64,000 bases of DNA from an uncultured Muribaculaceae bacterium (GCA_934675575.1 CAKUQQ010000002.1:62001-126000), one strand, 5' to 3'. Positions 41,145 to 50,747 are shown, counted from the stretch's first letter. Numbers and translations are program-made. Notes: generated by a model from the letters alone, not told the origin.

Positions 41145-43832
41145 TTACTTCACCACAACTTTGCTGTTGTGAGCACCAGCTTTAACCACATATATTCCGG
41201 CTGGAACTGTAATTTCCGCATCACTGCCTGTGGCTGTTGCCACCACACGGCCAGTGAGGTCATACACGGCAATCTTGCCAGTTGCGCCAGTCACCACAAT
41301 CTTGCCAGTTGTGCCGTATGCCACGCCGGCGGCATCAGCACCAACGCCTTCCACACCGGCAGGTTTGGCTGCCAACTTGCAGCTTGCACTCACGCCAGAG
41401 CCATCTGTTGCGGTTGCAGTGATTATGGCAGAACCCTCTTTCAGGGCTGTAACATTTCCTTCGGCATCTACAGTGGCCACCTGCTCGTCAGACGACGACC
41501 AAGTAACCGTTTGATAGTAGGCGTTTGCCGGAGCCACTGTGGCTGTGAGTTGTTCACTCTTGCCTTGCTCAAGCGTGAGCACAGTCTTGTTGAGTGTCAA
41601 GGCTGTAACCTCTTGCACCAGATTAAACTGCACCTTTGAGCCCCACAGGCTCACACCTTCAAGCACATTCGGGTTTGCGAGGCATGCGCGATATTGCTCG
41701 CCCACTGCGCCATTGGCAAATTCGCCTTTAAAGCTGACTTTCACACGTTGTCCTCTGCCTATTGTCACAGAGTCGGAGTTGATTTTTGCCAAAATGTCAT
41801 CACTTGCCTTGCCAATTATGAGCATTGTCACCACGCCATTGAAGTCACCTCCGGAGTTCGACAATGTCACAGAGCCTTCAATGTCACTCTTTATCATGTT
41901 GCCAGACTTAGGACGGAAACGATATGCAGTGTTATTTGGCACAGAAAGCAGTGGTTTGTCGGTCACTGTGATTGGTACTGTCACGCCGTCTATCAGTTCG
42001 CTGTTGCCATTAAGCACTCCCAGCAGATAGTCGCCGGCCGACACATCAAGTGTCAGTCTATATTCTATTGCAGAAGTGCTGCCATTCTCAATGTCGGCAA
42101 GTGCGCTCTCTGATTTGGCAAGCACAGCCTTGGTGTTTGCGTCGAGCACGCCAATGTAAGTGCTGCCCAAATATTCATCACCGCTATTGCCAATCTCTGC
42201 ATTCACTTTAATCAAATTTTGCGAGAAAGCAGGTTTTGCAGCCACTATGCTCTTGGCAATGAGCTGTGAATTCACGCTTGGCATATTGACATACGCAGTT
42301 CCATTTTTCACCGTCACCTCCACGTAATCTTTTGATTGCGGACCTATTGGCAGAGGCTGGTAGTTAGTGCTCCCGGCTGGAGCGAACATTGGGTGCAGTG
42401 TGTAGTTTCCCTCGGCCAATGTAGCACCCACTTGATAGTTGAAACCATACGATGGATAATACGAACCTGGCGTTGGTGCAGTGATTGTGCGCATCTGAGT
42501 GTCAATCACCTTGCCCGACTCGTCGCGCAGCTGCAAGCCAAACTGCATTTGATATGTACTCTTGGTGGAGGCAGACATGTGCAAATCAGCCAACGAGTAG
42601 TTTATCCAGCGGCCAAGCGTTGCAGTCGATGTGGAAGTGGTAAGTTTCGACGAAGCTGCCGTGTATGTCACAGCACCGCCAGCATCTTTCTTTATGCCAA
42701 CAATCATAGCCTGACCATAGTTGAAGCCGCCTTCTGCTCCTCCGGTGCCTATTGCCGCCGGAGCAAGAGCCGTTGTGCGGAAATATCCGTTCGACATTCC
42801 GTTCCAGCCCCAGTTAACATGCACATAACCTTGTGTGTTGCAACCGTCAAACACAAAAGCGTGACCTTCGTTCTTGCCAGTGTGACCAGAATAATACACC
42901 GGGCGGCCTTCCGACAGTTCTTTATATATCATGCTCTCCCAATCGCTCGACTTGTAGCCCACGCGCCACAAAATGCGCAAAGACTTGTCGTAGCCGAAGT
43001 TTGTGGCCAGAGCACCCACCACGCGGTCAGATTGTGTGCCACTCGACGCGCCGTAGCCCATGTTAACGGAGATGCCCACGTCACTCAACAGTTTAGCCAC
43101 CGCATCGGCCTGTGTGCTATTGTATTGCACACCGCTATATTTTGGGAGCATGTTGTCCCAGTCATAGGTGCTGTTGCTGAAATTGGCACTCAGCGTCACT
43201 GAAGAACCGTCAATGGTGGTTCTATATGAGTTGCTGCCAGTTCCTTTCAGTGGCCATTTGTGATAATACATGATTTGTGCCGCAGCCGTTGCCACACAAC
43301 CTGTGGCAGTGTGCAGTGTCTTGCCACCAGAGGTATATGTCGGGCAGTTGTTGTTATAGGGAGTGCCTTGGTCCCACTCGGTTTCACCAAGCAGTTCCTC
43401 TATGTCGCTCTTGAAGCTCGACGATTTCTTGACAGCCGCACCAGCGCTGAGCTGTGGGTGAGCACGCAGATATTCTATCTCGGCGGCATATTCGCTGAGC
43501 CACCATTTCATGTTTTCCGGAATGTTGTTGATGTCGAAACTGCCACTGTCGGCATAGCCAAGAATCTGCTCGGCACGGTCTTCACCGGCCACAATAACAT
43601 ATCCGGCATTCATTCCGCGATTAAACACATAGTAGTCACTCGCTTTTCCATTGGTGCTTTGATACACCAGTTGCAAGCTTGTTGCCACTCCGCTCACGCG
43701 CGATGCTCCGCCCTGCTGAGAAGTCACAAACTTCTCGGCTATGGCCTTGGCCTCGCCTCCTGTTATGTCGGCAGCCCACATCATTGAGGGCCAAGCCAAC
43801 AACAGTGCTAAAGATATTATAATTTTCCTCAT
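41145..43832 (-). CDS. Secreted C10-family (streptopain-like) cysteine peptidase with Ig-like domain and sorting tail
   Basis: 895 residues from Met at 43832 (MRKIIISLALLLAWPSMMWA, signal peptide); 65 codons open upstream are leader. A Spi-like inhibitory prodomain (about 20-120, AIAEKFVTSQQGG, YVIVAGEDRAEQILGYAD) precedes the C10 catalytic domain: ATGCVATAAAQIMYYHKWP (nucleophile Cys near 175), GHAFVFDGCN (His near 325) and HVNWGWNG. After beta-sandwich segments comes a Big_2 Ig-like domain (LTLNKTVLTLEQGKSEQLTATVAP) and a Por-type tail (VYDLTGRVVA, VPAGIYVVKAG, KVVVK). A zymogen protease probably exported by T9SS, comparable in layout to Porphyromonas/Prevotella C10 proteases. Confidence 0.9.
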   Translation of the reverse strand: MRKIIISLALLLAWPSMMWAADITGGEAKAIAEKFVTSQQGGASRVSGVATSLQLVYQSTNGKASDYYVFNRGMNAGYVIVAGEDRAEQILGYADSGSFDINNIPENMKWWLSEYAAEIEYLRAHPQLSAGAAVKKSSSFKSDIEELLGETEWDQGTPYNNNCPTYTSGGKTLHTATGCVATAAAQIMYYHKWPLKGTGSNSYRTTIDGSSVTLSANFSNSTYDWDNMLPKYSGVQYNSTQADAVAKLLSDVGISVNMGYGASSGTQSDRVVGALATNFGYDKSLRILWRVGYKSSDWESMIYKELSEGRPVYYSGHTGKNEGHAFVFDGCNTQGYVHVNWGWNGMSNGYFRTTALAPAAIGTGGAEGGFNYGQAMIVGIKKDAGGAVTYTAASSKLTTSTSTATLGRWINYSLADLHMSASTKSTYQMQFGLQLRDESGKVIDTQMRTITAPTPGSYYPSYGFNYQVGATLAEGNYTLHPMFAPAGSTNYQPLPIGPQSKDYVEVTVKNGTAYVNMPSVNSQLIAKSIVAAKPAFSQNLIKVNAEIGNSGDEYLGSTYIGVLDANTKAVLAKSESALADIENGSTSAIEYRLTLDVSAGDYLLGVLNGNSELIDGVTVPITVTDKPLLSVPNNTAYRFRPKSGNMIKSDIEGSVTLSNSGGDFNGVVTMLIIGKASDDILAKINSDSVTIGRGQRVKVSFKGEFANGAVGEQYRACLANPNVLEGVSLWGSKVQFNLVQEVTALTLNKTVLTLEQGKSEQLTATVAPANAYYQTVTWSSSDEQVATVDAEGNVTALKEGSAIITATATDGSGVSASCKLAAKPAGVEGVGADAAGVAYGTTGKIVVTGATGKIAVYDLTGRVVATATGSDAEITVPAGIYVVKAGAHNSKVVVK

Positions 43833-43903
43833 ATTGAAAAAGTTTGATTTTTTCACTTTAACATCTTTCATTACAGACCTTATAATCCGTAATTTAATAA
43901 CCA

Positions 43904-43911
43904 CAAATTTA
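43904..43911 (-). promoter_or_regulatory. Promoter of the C10 peptidase gene (-7 element)
   Basis: TAAATTTG on the minus strand, 71 bases upstream of the chosen start. No -33 element at standard spacing. Confidence 0.4.
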
Positions 43912-44062
43912 GTAATTAATTTCAATCCTTTTGCCACAATTGCTTCAAAACAAAATATTTTTGTTTTCCGAATGCTTTGTCCTATAATTAAGTTGAAGCG
44001 AACAAGAACCGAAAGAAATCTTTGCATATTGTTCTATCATGTTCAATTGTCTGGTCGTTTTA

Positions 44063-46216
44063 CTAAACTATAGGTACTACAATTTTAACACTGAAATTCC
44101 TTCCCATGTTATACACCCCTTGTCGTCCTGTAACCGGGTTAGGACCAAGATTTTTCAATCGGCTCAGATGGTTCTGATAAGCACGGTCCAAGAGGTTTTC
44201 CGCAGAAAGGTAGATAGAAAACAGACGTTTGCCATGACGACGAATATCACTTCCCGCATATAAATGCAGCAAGGTATAAGAGGGGGTTGCCGTTTCCGTT
44301 TGGTTTACGGCATAGAAATGATTTTGCCGCAGATTGCACTCCATTGCCAATTTCACAAATAACTTGTCAAACGTACGGCCTCCACATATAAATTCATATC
44401 TCACATCGGCATTCCACCGTGGCGCAGGAGTAAAAGGAAGGTATTTTGCATCACCTGATTTGTGAAGTTGTATGGAGTTGACATATGCAAAGCTATTGCC
44501 AATGTGAAGTCGTGACGTGGGGTGAACATCAACCGCAAGCTCTCCTCCCATGATTCTCGCATCACCCGATGTGTATTGATACACAGGCACGTCATCTACA
44601 AACGCAGGCTTTCCGTTCTCACCAACCATTCGCTCGCTGAATATATAATTACTAATGTGATTAGCAAAAAGTGCCAGTTGCGCATAAACTATAGAGGAAG
44701 AATAATCCACGCCCAAATCAAATTGCCAGCTATTCTCCGGCTTCAGCAACTCATTTCCTTTCTGATACAATTGAGCTCCTTCATGCACGCCATTGGACCC
44801 CAACTCACTGATGTTAGGCATACGGAATCCGCGAGACAAATTAAACTTGGCACTCAATCCTTTGCCTATATCGCAGGTCGTGCCAAGACTACCCGAAAAT
44901 CCATTAAAGTTACGGCTGAATGACTTAAAACGCATCTGTTGCTCTTCCATCAAGGCATAACTATGCAAATGCCGCAAATCATAGCGAACGCCGCCCGTAA
45001 GATTCCATCTACCCAATTGCCTGCTGGCCATAGCAAACAAACCATAGTCAAAAAGATGATAATCCGGGATTAAAAACTCCGACCCTTGATTCACAGACTT
45101 CTGGTACATGCCATTCATGCCCACAGAGAAATTCCATTTCATCATTTGCGTCCAATCATAATGCACATCATACGTCATGGTATGCAAGACCAAATCAAGT
45201 CCACACTCATCAGCAGCTTCCTCAAACTCCTGTCGATGATTGAGTTGATAACCAAATATGGTCTTCAAAGACCCATCACCAAGACGGAACGAGTTATCGA
45301 GTACCGCTTTATAATGATGTATCTGCTGAAAAGGAAGAGTTTTGGAATAGGACTTATCTCCTTCTTCCTCACCCTCCACTATGCCAGGCGTGAGATGATA
45401 ATAGCTCAATCGCAGATGCGAATATCCCCAATGACGGTTAAGCCCCAACATCTGGGAGAAGCTTTGCTCCTTGTATCGAGAGCCATGCACGTAGCCGTCA
45501 TACCGGTTCTTATAATCATGGGCAAACTTACCGCTATAAAGCGAGTTCCACACAAAGCCTTTCTGGTTGCCCAGCATGCTTAACGAATAATCAAAAAGGC
45601 CATTGTTTGTTTGGTAGCCAGAAGACACATTTGCCTTCATTTCACCATCTGCCAGTGTCGGCGCGGGGCGGAAAACTATAGCTCCTGCCATTGCGTCAGA
45701 ACCATAACGTAAGCTCGCTGGTCCCTTTACTATCTCTACCGAGTTAACGGCATGCTGGTCTATCTCCACGCCATGCTCATCTCCCCATTGTTGACCTTCT
45801 TGGCGAACCCCATCACTCACCACCAGCACTCGATTAAATCCCAGGCCTCTGATAACAGGCTTCGAAATGCTACTGCCGGTTGTCACCTGTGCTATGCCTG
45901 GCAGATGTGAAATGGCATCTATCAGATTGGTTGAAGGTCGCGTCTCCAGTTCTCGGGCTGGGATTATAGACACTGGGGCTGATGTTTGTTTGACCATTTG
46001 GTTTCCCACAAAACTCGTCACCACCACCTCACCGAGTTTCACACTCGACTCCGTCATCGGCTGATGCTTGTTTTTATCCGACACATTTACCGTGACCGTG
46101 TCTTGAGGATTCTCCTCTTCGGCACTCACTTTTGCCGCTTTGCTTTCAGCTGCGACAGGAGCTGTTGCCAACAAGCAAAGGCTCATCAGCAATACCTTAT
46201 TCAATTTTGATTTCAT
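44063..46216 (-). CDS. TonB-dependent outer-membrane receptor
   Basis: 717 residues. Signal peptide 1-23. A TonB-box-like segment is followed by the plug (about 60-170: LGEVVVTSF, VSIIPARELETRPSTNLIDAISHLPGI, IRGLGFNRVLVVSDGVRQEGQQWGDEHG, VEIVKGPASLRYGSDAMAGAIVF). A 22-strand-type barrel fills the rest (NLSRGFRMPNISELGSNGVHEGA, LSAENLLDRAYQNHLSRLK). It lacks the N-terminal carboxypeptidase-like domain of SusC proteins and has no SusD partner, so a metal or small-chelate substrate is likelier than glycan. The His/Cys-rich protein encoded 40 bases upstream suggests zinc or copper (inference). The DNA is less C-rich on the plus strand and more A/T-rich than its neighbours. Confidence 0.9.
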   Translation of the reverse strand: MKSKLNKVLLMSLCLLATAPVAAESKAAKVSAEEENPQDTVTVNVSDKNKHQPMTESSVKLGEVVVTSFVGNQMVKQTSAPVSIIPARELETRPSTNLIDAISHLPGIAQVTTGSSISKPVIRGLGFNRVLVVSDGVRQEGQQWGDEHGVEIDQHAVNSVEIVKGPASLRYGSDAMAGAIVFRPAPTLADGEMKANVSSGYQTNNGLFDYSLSMLGNQKGFVWNSLYSGKFAHDYKNRYDGYVHGSRYKEQSFSQMLGLNRHWGYSHLRLSYYHLTPGIVEGEEEGDKSYSKTLPFQQIHHYKAVLDNSFRLGDGSLKTIFGYQLNHRQEFEEAADECGLDLVLHTMTYDVHYDWTQMMKWNFSVGMNGMYQKSVNQGSEFLIPDYHLFDYGLFAMASRQLGRWNLTGGVRYDLRHLHSYALMEEQQMRFKSFSRNFNGFSGSLGTTCDIGKGLSAKFNLSRGFRMPNISELGSNGVHEGAQLYQKGNELLKPENSWQFDLGVDYSSSIVYAQLALFANHISNYIFSERMVGENGKPAFVDDVPVYQYTSGDARIMGGELAVDVHPTSRLHIGNSFAYVNSIQLHKSGDAKYLPFTPAPRWNADVRYEFICGGRTFDKLFVKLAMECNLRQNHFYAVNQTETATPSYTLLHLYAGSDIRRHGKRLFSIYLSAENLLDRAYQNHLSRLKNLGPNPVTGRQGVYNMGRNFSVKIVVPIV

Positions 46217-46256
46217 TTATTTCTCCTTATTGTAAAATCATAAAAATGTGTTTGCT

Positions 46257-46628
46257 CTATGGCATATAATGCCCAAAACAACACGAATAAGGAGGTGCAC
46301 GCGGGGAATTGATGCCGACGATGCCATTTATGTGCTTCTCACAATAAATGACACGAACGGCATGTGTGACGCAGATGGCAATAGCCAAATGCAATATTGC
46401 AGGTACCAAATATGTAAGGCTATGCAATTGACATAGCATGCACTTGTGAAAATCCACAGTCTGTGTCGTGACATGTCCAGCATGATGAACATGATGCTGA
46501 CAATCCAGACAAGTTTCCTCTACAGGTGTTTGGTACTCATGATGATGTAAAGACACACACAATATCATTGACAGCATCACTGCCAATAAAAACATTGCTG
46601 ATATTTTACTCCGTGTCTCTATTTTCAT
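46257..46628 (-). CDS. Small His/Cys-rich membrane-associated protein
   Basis: 123 residues. An N-terminal hydrophobic segment (about 8-27, ISAMFLLAVMLSMILCVSL) is followed at once by LHHHEYQTPVEETCLDCQHHVHHAGH, dense in metal ligands, then CMLCQ, a second hydrophobic segment (LTYLVPAILHLAIAICVTHAV) and a C-terminal SPRAPP motif. Small proteins of this type precede TonB receptors in several Bacteroidota; no name is assigned. It is the first gene of a two-gene operon with the receptor. A metal-sensing or metal-delivery role is inference. Confidence 0.7.
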   Translation of the reverse strand: MKIETRSKISAMFLLAVMLSMILCVSLHHHEYQTPVEETCLDCQHHVHHAGHVTTQTVDFHKCMLCQLHSLTYLVPAILHLAIAICVTHAVRVIYCEKHINGIVGINSPRAPPYSCCFGHYMP

Positions 46629-46868
46629 TTTTGTAAAGGTATGTCAAAATTCCCAAACGTGCATAACTTTTTCAACTGCATAGGATTTATTTTGATTTGT
46701 TAACGGTAATGGCATTTCTTTTTCTTGGCTTTCGTAAAGGCATAATACACATTTGTCCACAATATTTTGCTCCCATTTATGTAAAAGTATAATATCCATG
46801 AAGCCACACAACCCATTGCGTTTTTGCGATTTTGACCACAAATGCCGCCACCTATAAAAATTAATGCT

Positions 46869-46876
46869 TAACTTTG
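46869..46876 (+). promoter_or_regulatory. Promoter of the glycosyltransferase gene (-7 element)
   Basis: TAACTTTG, 48 bases upstream of the start at 46925. Confidence 0.5.
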
Positions 46877-46924
46877 ATGTCAGTGACGCAACTTTGCCCA
46901 CTATCAACAATATACGCAAACGCA

Positions 46925-47878
46925 ATGAACGACTGTCCAACCCTCTACATAGTGTCGCCTTGCTTCAACGAGCAAGAAGTGCTGCCCGAAACCAACAGGC
47001 AGCTCACAGCGCTGCTTAAGCAGATGATTGCCGATGGGGCAATAAGCGCATCGAGCCGCATCACCTATGTGAGCGATGGTTCAACCGACAACACCTGGCC
47101 TCTTATCTGCAGCTTTGCCGACATGAGCGACCTTGTGTGCGGCATAAAGCTTGCCGGCAACTCCGGACACCAAAACGCCCTCATAGCAGGACTGTCGTCG
47201 GTCAAGGACCGCTGCGACATAATGATAACCATCGATGCCGACATGCAAGACGACATCAGCGTGATTCCTGCCATGGTGGAAAACTACCGCAATGGCTGCG
47301 ACATCGTGTATGGCGTGCGCAACAAGCGCCAGTCCGACACATTCTTCAAGCGCACCTCGGCACAAGCGTTCTATCGCATAATGCGCAAGCTCGGCGTAAA
47401 AACCATCTACAACCACGCCGACTATCGCCTCATGAGTCGCCGTGCAGTCTGCCAGCTACTCCAGTACAACGAGCGCAACATTTTTTTGCGCGGCATCGTG
47501 CCACTCATAGGCTACAAGACGGCTCGCGTCTATTATGACCGCAGCGAGCGTCAAGCCGGCACAAGCAAATATCCGTTCAGCAAGATGGCCAATTTTGCCA
47601 TCGACGGCATCACTTCGTTCAGCATCAAGCCAGTGCGCCTTGTCCTGTCGCTTGGACTGACTTTTCTTGTCATTGCCCTGTGCATACTGGTCTATGTGCT
47701 CTACTCCTACTTTTCGGGTAGAGCCGTCAGCGGTTGGTCGTCAATGATTTTGTCCATCTGGATTGTGGGCGGTTTCATCCTCATAGGGCTCGGAGTGGTA
47801 GGCGAATACATTGGCAAAATCTACATAGAGGTCAAGAACCGGCCACGCTACAACATAGAGGAAACCATTCTGAAATAA
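46925..47878 (+). CDS. Family 2 glycosyltransferase with C-terminal membrane helices
   Basis: 317 residues from Met at 46925 (MNDCPTLYIVSPCFNEQEVLPE). GT-A fold with TYVSDGSTDNTW, the metal-binding ITIDADMQDDI (DxD), a long acceptor region and RSERQAGTSKYPFSKM. Two membrane helices follow at about 235-258 and 275-297. The pattern is that of polyprenyl-phosphate sugar transferases (GtrB/DPM1-like), which load a sugar onto undecaprenyl phosphate. The next gene encodes a many-helix protein that could use such a lipid-linked sugar. Confidence 0.92.
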   Translation: MNDCPTLYIVSPCFNEQEVLPETNRQLTALLKQMIADGAISASSRITYVSDGSTDNTWPLICSFADMSDLVCGIKLAGNSGHQNALIAGLSSVKDRCDIMITIDADMQDDISVIPAMVENYRNGCDIVYGVRNKRQSDTFFKRTSAQAFYRIMRKLGVKTIYNHADYRLMSRRAVCQLLQYNERNIFLRGIVPLIGYKTARVYYDRSERQAGTSKYPFSKMANFAIDGITSFSIKPVRLVLSLGLTFLVIALCILVYVLYSYFSGRAVSGWSSMILSIWIVGGFILIGLGVVGEYIGKIYIEVKNRPRYNIEETILK

Positions 47879-47900
47879 ACCATCTCACCACTGCTTTTTT

Positions 47901-49613
47901 GTGAGTTGTAAAAATAAAATATCAGCAACACGGCACTTAGGCTATTTTTCAGTGATAGCCGTGGCTTCGCTGGTGTTTCTGGTGTTCAACGCACTCACCA
48001 CAATCAAGGGCGACGACATAATCTACATGTTCATCTCCGACTCCTCGCCACTCACTCCGGTGCGCTCATTGCGCGATGTGGCGGTGTCAATGCACAGCCA
48101 CTACTTCACCACCAACGGCCGGCTTGCCAACCTGTTTGCCCAACTTTTTGCCTCTTTTGCCGGCAAAGGCGTGTTCAACGTGACCAACACTCTGGTTTTT
48201 GCCATATTCATAATACTTGTGTCACGGTTGGTGTCACGCAAGGCTTTGGCCGTCTATCCGGCACTCACGGCTATGTTTGTCACGCTTTTTGCACCTGTCC
48301 CTGGAGAAACCATGCTGTGGCTTACCGGCAGTTGCAACTATCTGTGGTCACTAACCATGTCGCTTGCATGGGTGTTAGCCTTGCTGCACCCACGCCTCAC
48401 CACTCAAGCCTCACCGCAGCGCACCGCAATGCTTGCATTGGCATCGCTGCTCGCCGGAAGCATGAACGAGAGCGTCACAGCCACCGTGTTGCTCGGCATG
48501 GTGCTTTTCTTCGCACACAATCGCCAACGTGCCTCACGCACAGCCATCATCATGCTTGCTGCCTATGCAGCAGGCGTGGCTTTTGTCATGACATCGCCTG
48601 GAGCATGGCTGCGGTTTGCGAGCGGCAGCGACATGCCCAAAGACATAAATGCACTGCAAATGCTCACATCGCGTGTCACACGGTTGCTGCGCCAGTCCCA
48701 ACCCATTGTGCTGCCCTATATAGCTGCCGTCTATGGCTGCTGGCGCATTTGTCGCCACCGCCACAAGCCGCTGCCCACAAGCCCACAAGCCTGCCTGTTT
48801 GTTGCCGCAATCGTAGTTATGCTCATTTTCGGCCTCAACGCCCAGCGACCATATTTTGCGCTTGCCACATTCAGCTTCATTGCCATGGCTCATGCCGCCA
48901 CACGCATCATAGAGTCGCGCCCGGCAGTGCGCCACGCCACCACGGCCATAACCGCCGCACTTTGCTTTGTGCCCATGCCGGCAGCCATAAGCAGCATGAC
49001 AGCGGCGCGTTTTGCCGACGAAGCCGTTACCCGTGCCATCAAGTCAGCCCCGGCGCAGTGCGTCTTGCCAGCACGACATGCCCCCAAGCCAAGCCGTTTT
49101 GTCATGGACAACATATACAACTCCGCCCACTATCATTCCTATGCCGAGTTCTATTGTGCGCTCTATGCCAAAAGCAACGTGTGTTTTCTGCCGTCAGACA
49201 TCTATGCGCGCTTCCGCAATCCGGCTCCACTGCTTCACGATGCCACGCAGTTGCCCTACGAGAGTAGCGACACCACTGCCGCACCGGCTGCCTACGCCCT
49301 GCCCAATGTGCAAGCCACCATTGTGCCAATCACTCCACAACTTGCCACCACAGGTTTTGCCGGAATGCACATTGCCAATGTGGAGGCACGCTGCACATCA
49401 CGCTGGCAACAAATAAAAATGTATTTCTATGGCTCGCTGAGCGACTACCGCAAATACTACACATACCACTTCACCCACCACGGCACCACATATCTCATTT
49501 TGCCGCCAGTGTCACCCGACATCGACCGTATCGACATCTTCATAAAGCAACCGCACCTGCCAGTGTCCACACCAAGCGACACCATCACCCTCACTCGCCT
49601 CGCTGGCAAATGA
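47901..49613 (+). CDS. Multi-spanning membrane protein, DUF6056-like
   Basis: 570 residues from a GTG start at 47901; no ATG gives a full N-terminal helix. About ten membrane helices in residues 12-380 are followed by a soluble, probably periplasmic domain of about 190 residues. The first loop carries KGDDIIYMF and a conserved-looking NGRLANLF; later there is GETMLWLTGSCNYLW and AGSMNESVTATVLLG. These fit DUF6056/GtrII-like glycosyltransferases of the GT-C type. It starts 22 bases after the GT2 gene, so the pair probably modifies a surface glycan with a lipid-linked sugar (inference). Confidence 0.75.
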   Translation: MSCKNKISATRHLGYFSVIAVASLVFLVFNALTTIKGDDIIYMFISDSSPLTPVRSLRDVAVSMHSHYFTTNGRLANLFAQLFASFAGKGVFNVTNTLVFAIFIILVSRLVSRKALAVYPALTAMFVTLFAPVPGETMLWLTGSCNYLWSLTMSLAWVLALLHPRLTTQASPQRTAMLALASLLAGSMNESVTATVLLGMVLFFAHNRQRASRTAIIMLAAYAAGVAFVMTSPGAWLRFASGSDMPKDINALQMLTSRVTRLLRQSQPIVLPYIAAVYGCWRICRHRHKPLPTSPQACLFVAAIVVMLIFGLNAQRPYFALATFSFIAMAHAATRIIESRPAVRHATTAITAALCFVPMPAAISSMTAARFADEAVTRAIKSAPAQCVLPARHAPKPSRFVMDNIYNSAHYHSYAEFYCALYAKSNVCFLPSDIYARFRNPAPLLHDATQLPYESSDTTAAPAAYALPNVQATIVPITPQLATTGFAGMHIANVEARCTSRWQQIKMYFYGSLSDYRKYYTYHFTHHGTTYLILPPVSPDIDRIDIFIKQPHLPVSTPSDTITLTRLAGK

Positions 49614-49788
49614 TTTGCGCCTTGCCACATTAACCATCACTCCTGCGCATGCCTACGCTCTGGAAGGCATGCACTGCCGGCAACAAAACAAAGCCAAACC
49701 TGCGTTACGACAACGCCCTCACTCACGACAAATCCAGCAACAACCGCCCAACCACGAAAATTATTTTTCACTTTTAGTGCCTAAAAGT

Positions 49789-49818
49789 TTGGAAGTTTAA
49801 AAATTGTTACTAACTTTG
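49789..49818 (+). promoter_or_regulatory. Promoter of tRNA-Asp
   Basis: TTG (49789-49791) and TAACTTTG (49811-49818), 19 bases apart, 40 bases upstream of the tRNA. The 170 bases before it, back to 49614, contain no supported gene. Confidence 0.65.
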
Positions 49819-49858
49819 CACTCGCAATTGAGAAATATCGATTGCCGACCTCAATAAT

Positions 49859-49932
49859 GGTGCGTTAGTTCAGCTGGTTAGAATGCCTGCCTGTCACGCA
49901 GGAGGTCACCGGTTCGAGTCCGGTACGCACCG
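49859..49932 (+). tRNA. tRNA-Asp (anticodon GUC)
   Basis: Acceptor GGTGCGT/ACGCACC, anticodon arm CCTGC-CTGTCAC-GCAGG with GTC, T-arm CCGGT-TCGAGTC-CGGT region, discriminator G. CCA is not encoded. Confidence 0.95.
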
Positions 49933-49947
49933 CTGTGGAGAGAGGAG

Positions 49948-49992
49948 ATGAGCAACTTTGCATGAAATATGGCAGGTTGCTCATTCTTTTTT
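49948..49992 (+). terminator. Intrinsic terminator of tRNA-Asp
   Basis: ATGAGCAAC pairs with GTTGCTCAT and is followed by TCTTTTTT. It abuts the stop of the convergent acetyltransferase gene. Confidence 0.75.
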
Positions 49993-50581
49993 ATTGTTCC
50001 TCAAGCGTCCTAATCACACGGCACGGATTGCCAACCGCCACACAATTTGCAAGAATTGACTTAGTGACCACACTGCCAGCACCTATCACCGTGTTCTCAC
50101 CTATATTAACACCAGGCAGCACCACAGTGCCGCCACCAATCCACACGCCGCGACCTATGTTCACAGTCTTGGCTATAGTGTCGCAAATCGACATGCCCTC
50201 TCTTTCGCGCACAGGCATACGCTCCGCAAGCACCACAGAGTGAGTGGCAGTGTAAATCTTCACGTCTGGAGCAATCATAACATTGTCGCCTATGTTTATC
50301 AGACCGTCATCAAGAAGCGTGCAGTTCATGTTTATAATCACATTGTTGCCAAGGTGTATGTGTTTGCCATACTCGCATCTGAAATCAATGTCTATATACA
50401 CATGGCTGCCTATGCTGCCAAACATTTGCTCATAAACAGCTCTTTTTGCATCGGCATCGGCATAGTCAATGCTTCTAAGGCGACTTATCAGCCGCTTCGT
50501 GCGCAATGTCATTTCAGCCAATTCTGGAGCAGCGCCGTCATACGGTTCGCCGTCCAAGCACTTCTGATATTCCGTTTTCAT
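49991..50581 (-). CDS. Sugar O-acetyltransferase (maltose/galactoside type)
   Basis: 196 residues. An N-terminal helical cap (MKTEYQKCLDGEPYDGAAPEL) is followed by a left-handed beta-helix of hexapeptide repeats (about 70-180: IHLGNNVIINMNCTLLDDGLINIGDNVMIAPDVKIYTATH, VNIGRGVWIGGGTVVLPGVNIGENTVIGAGSVVTKSI, VAVGNPCRVIR). The ATHS loop contains the expected catalytic His. It transfers acetyl from acetyl-CoA to a sugar hydroxyl. Single gene. Confidence 0.93.
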   Translation of the reverse strand: MKTEYQKCLDGEPYDGAAPELAEMTLRTKRLISRLRSIDYADADAKRAVYEQMFGSIGSHVYIDIDFRCEYGKHIHLGNNVIINMNCTLLDDGLINIGDNVMIAPDVKIYTATHSVVLAERMPVREREGMSICDTIAKTVNIGRGVWIGGGTVVLPGVNIGENTVIGAGSVVTKSILANCVAVGNPCRVIRTLEEQ

Positions 50582-50642
50582 ATTCTAATAAAAATTTATG
50601 TTCTGGTGGGGTGTAAGCGGCTTGACGCCGTTGTCACCGCTC

Positions 50643-50673
50643 CAAAAATAACACATTCTCCCAACCCTCACAA
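50643..50673 (-). promoter_or_regulatory. Promoter of the sugar acetyltransferase gene
   Basis: On the minus strand TATTTTTG (50650-50643) lies 20 bases after TTG (50673-50671). The leader is about 60 bases. Confidence 0.55.
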
Positions 50674-50747
50674 CTCCTCATACCACAAATCCACGACCCA
50701 TTTTTGTAAATCATACTTAACAAAATGACAATTTACTCCATTTTTAT

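Noticed and set aside
43833..44027. 65-codon N-terminal extension of the C10 peptidase
   Set aside because: It precedes a perfect signal peptide and contains the candidate -7 element, so it is leader sequence.
46644..46940. 98-codon minus-strand frame
   Set aside because: It overlaps the promoter and first codons of the glycosyltransferase gene and shows no protein-like pattern.
48317..49267. 316-codon plus-strand frame in a second phase
   Set aside because: His/Cys/Arg-rich product from the wrong frame of the DUF6056-like gene.
49615..49800. 61-codon frame after the DUF6056-like gene
   Set aside because: It lies in C/A-rich intergenic DNA leading to the tRNA-Asp promoter; the composition explains the open frame.
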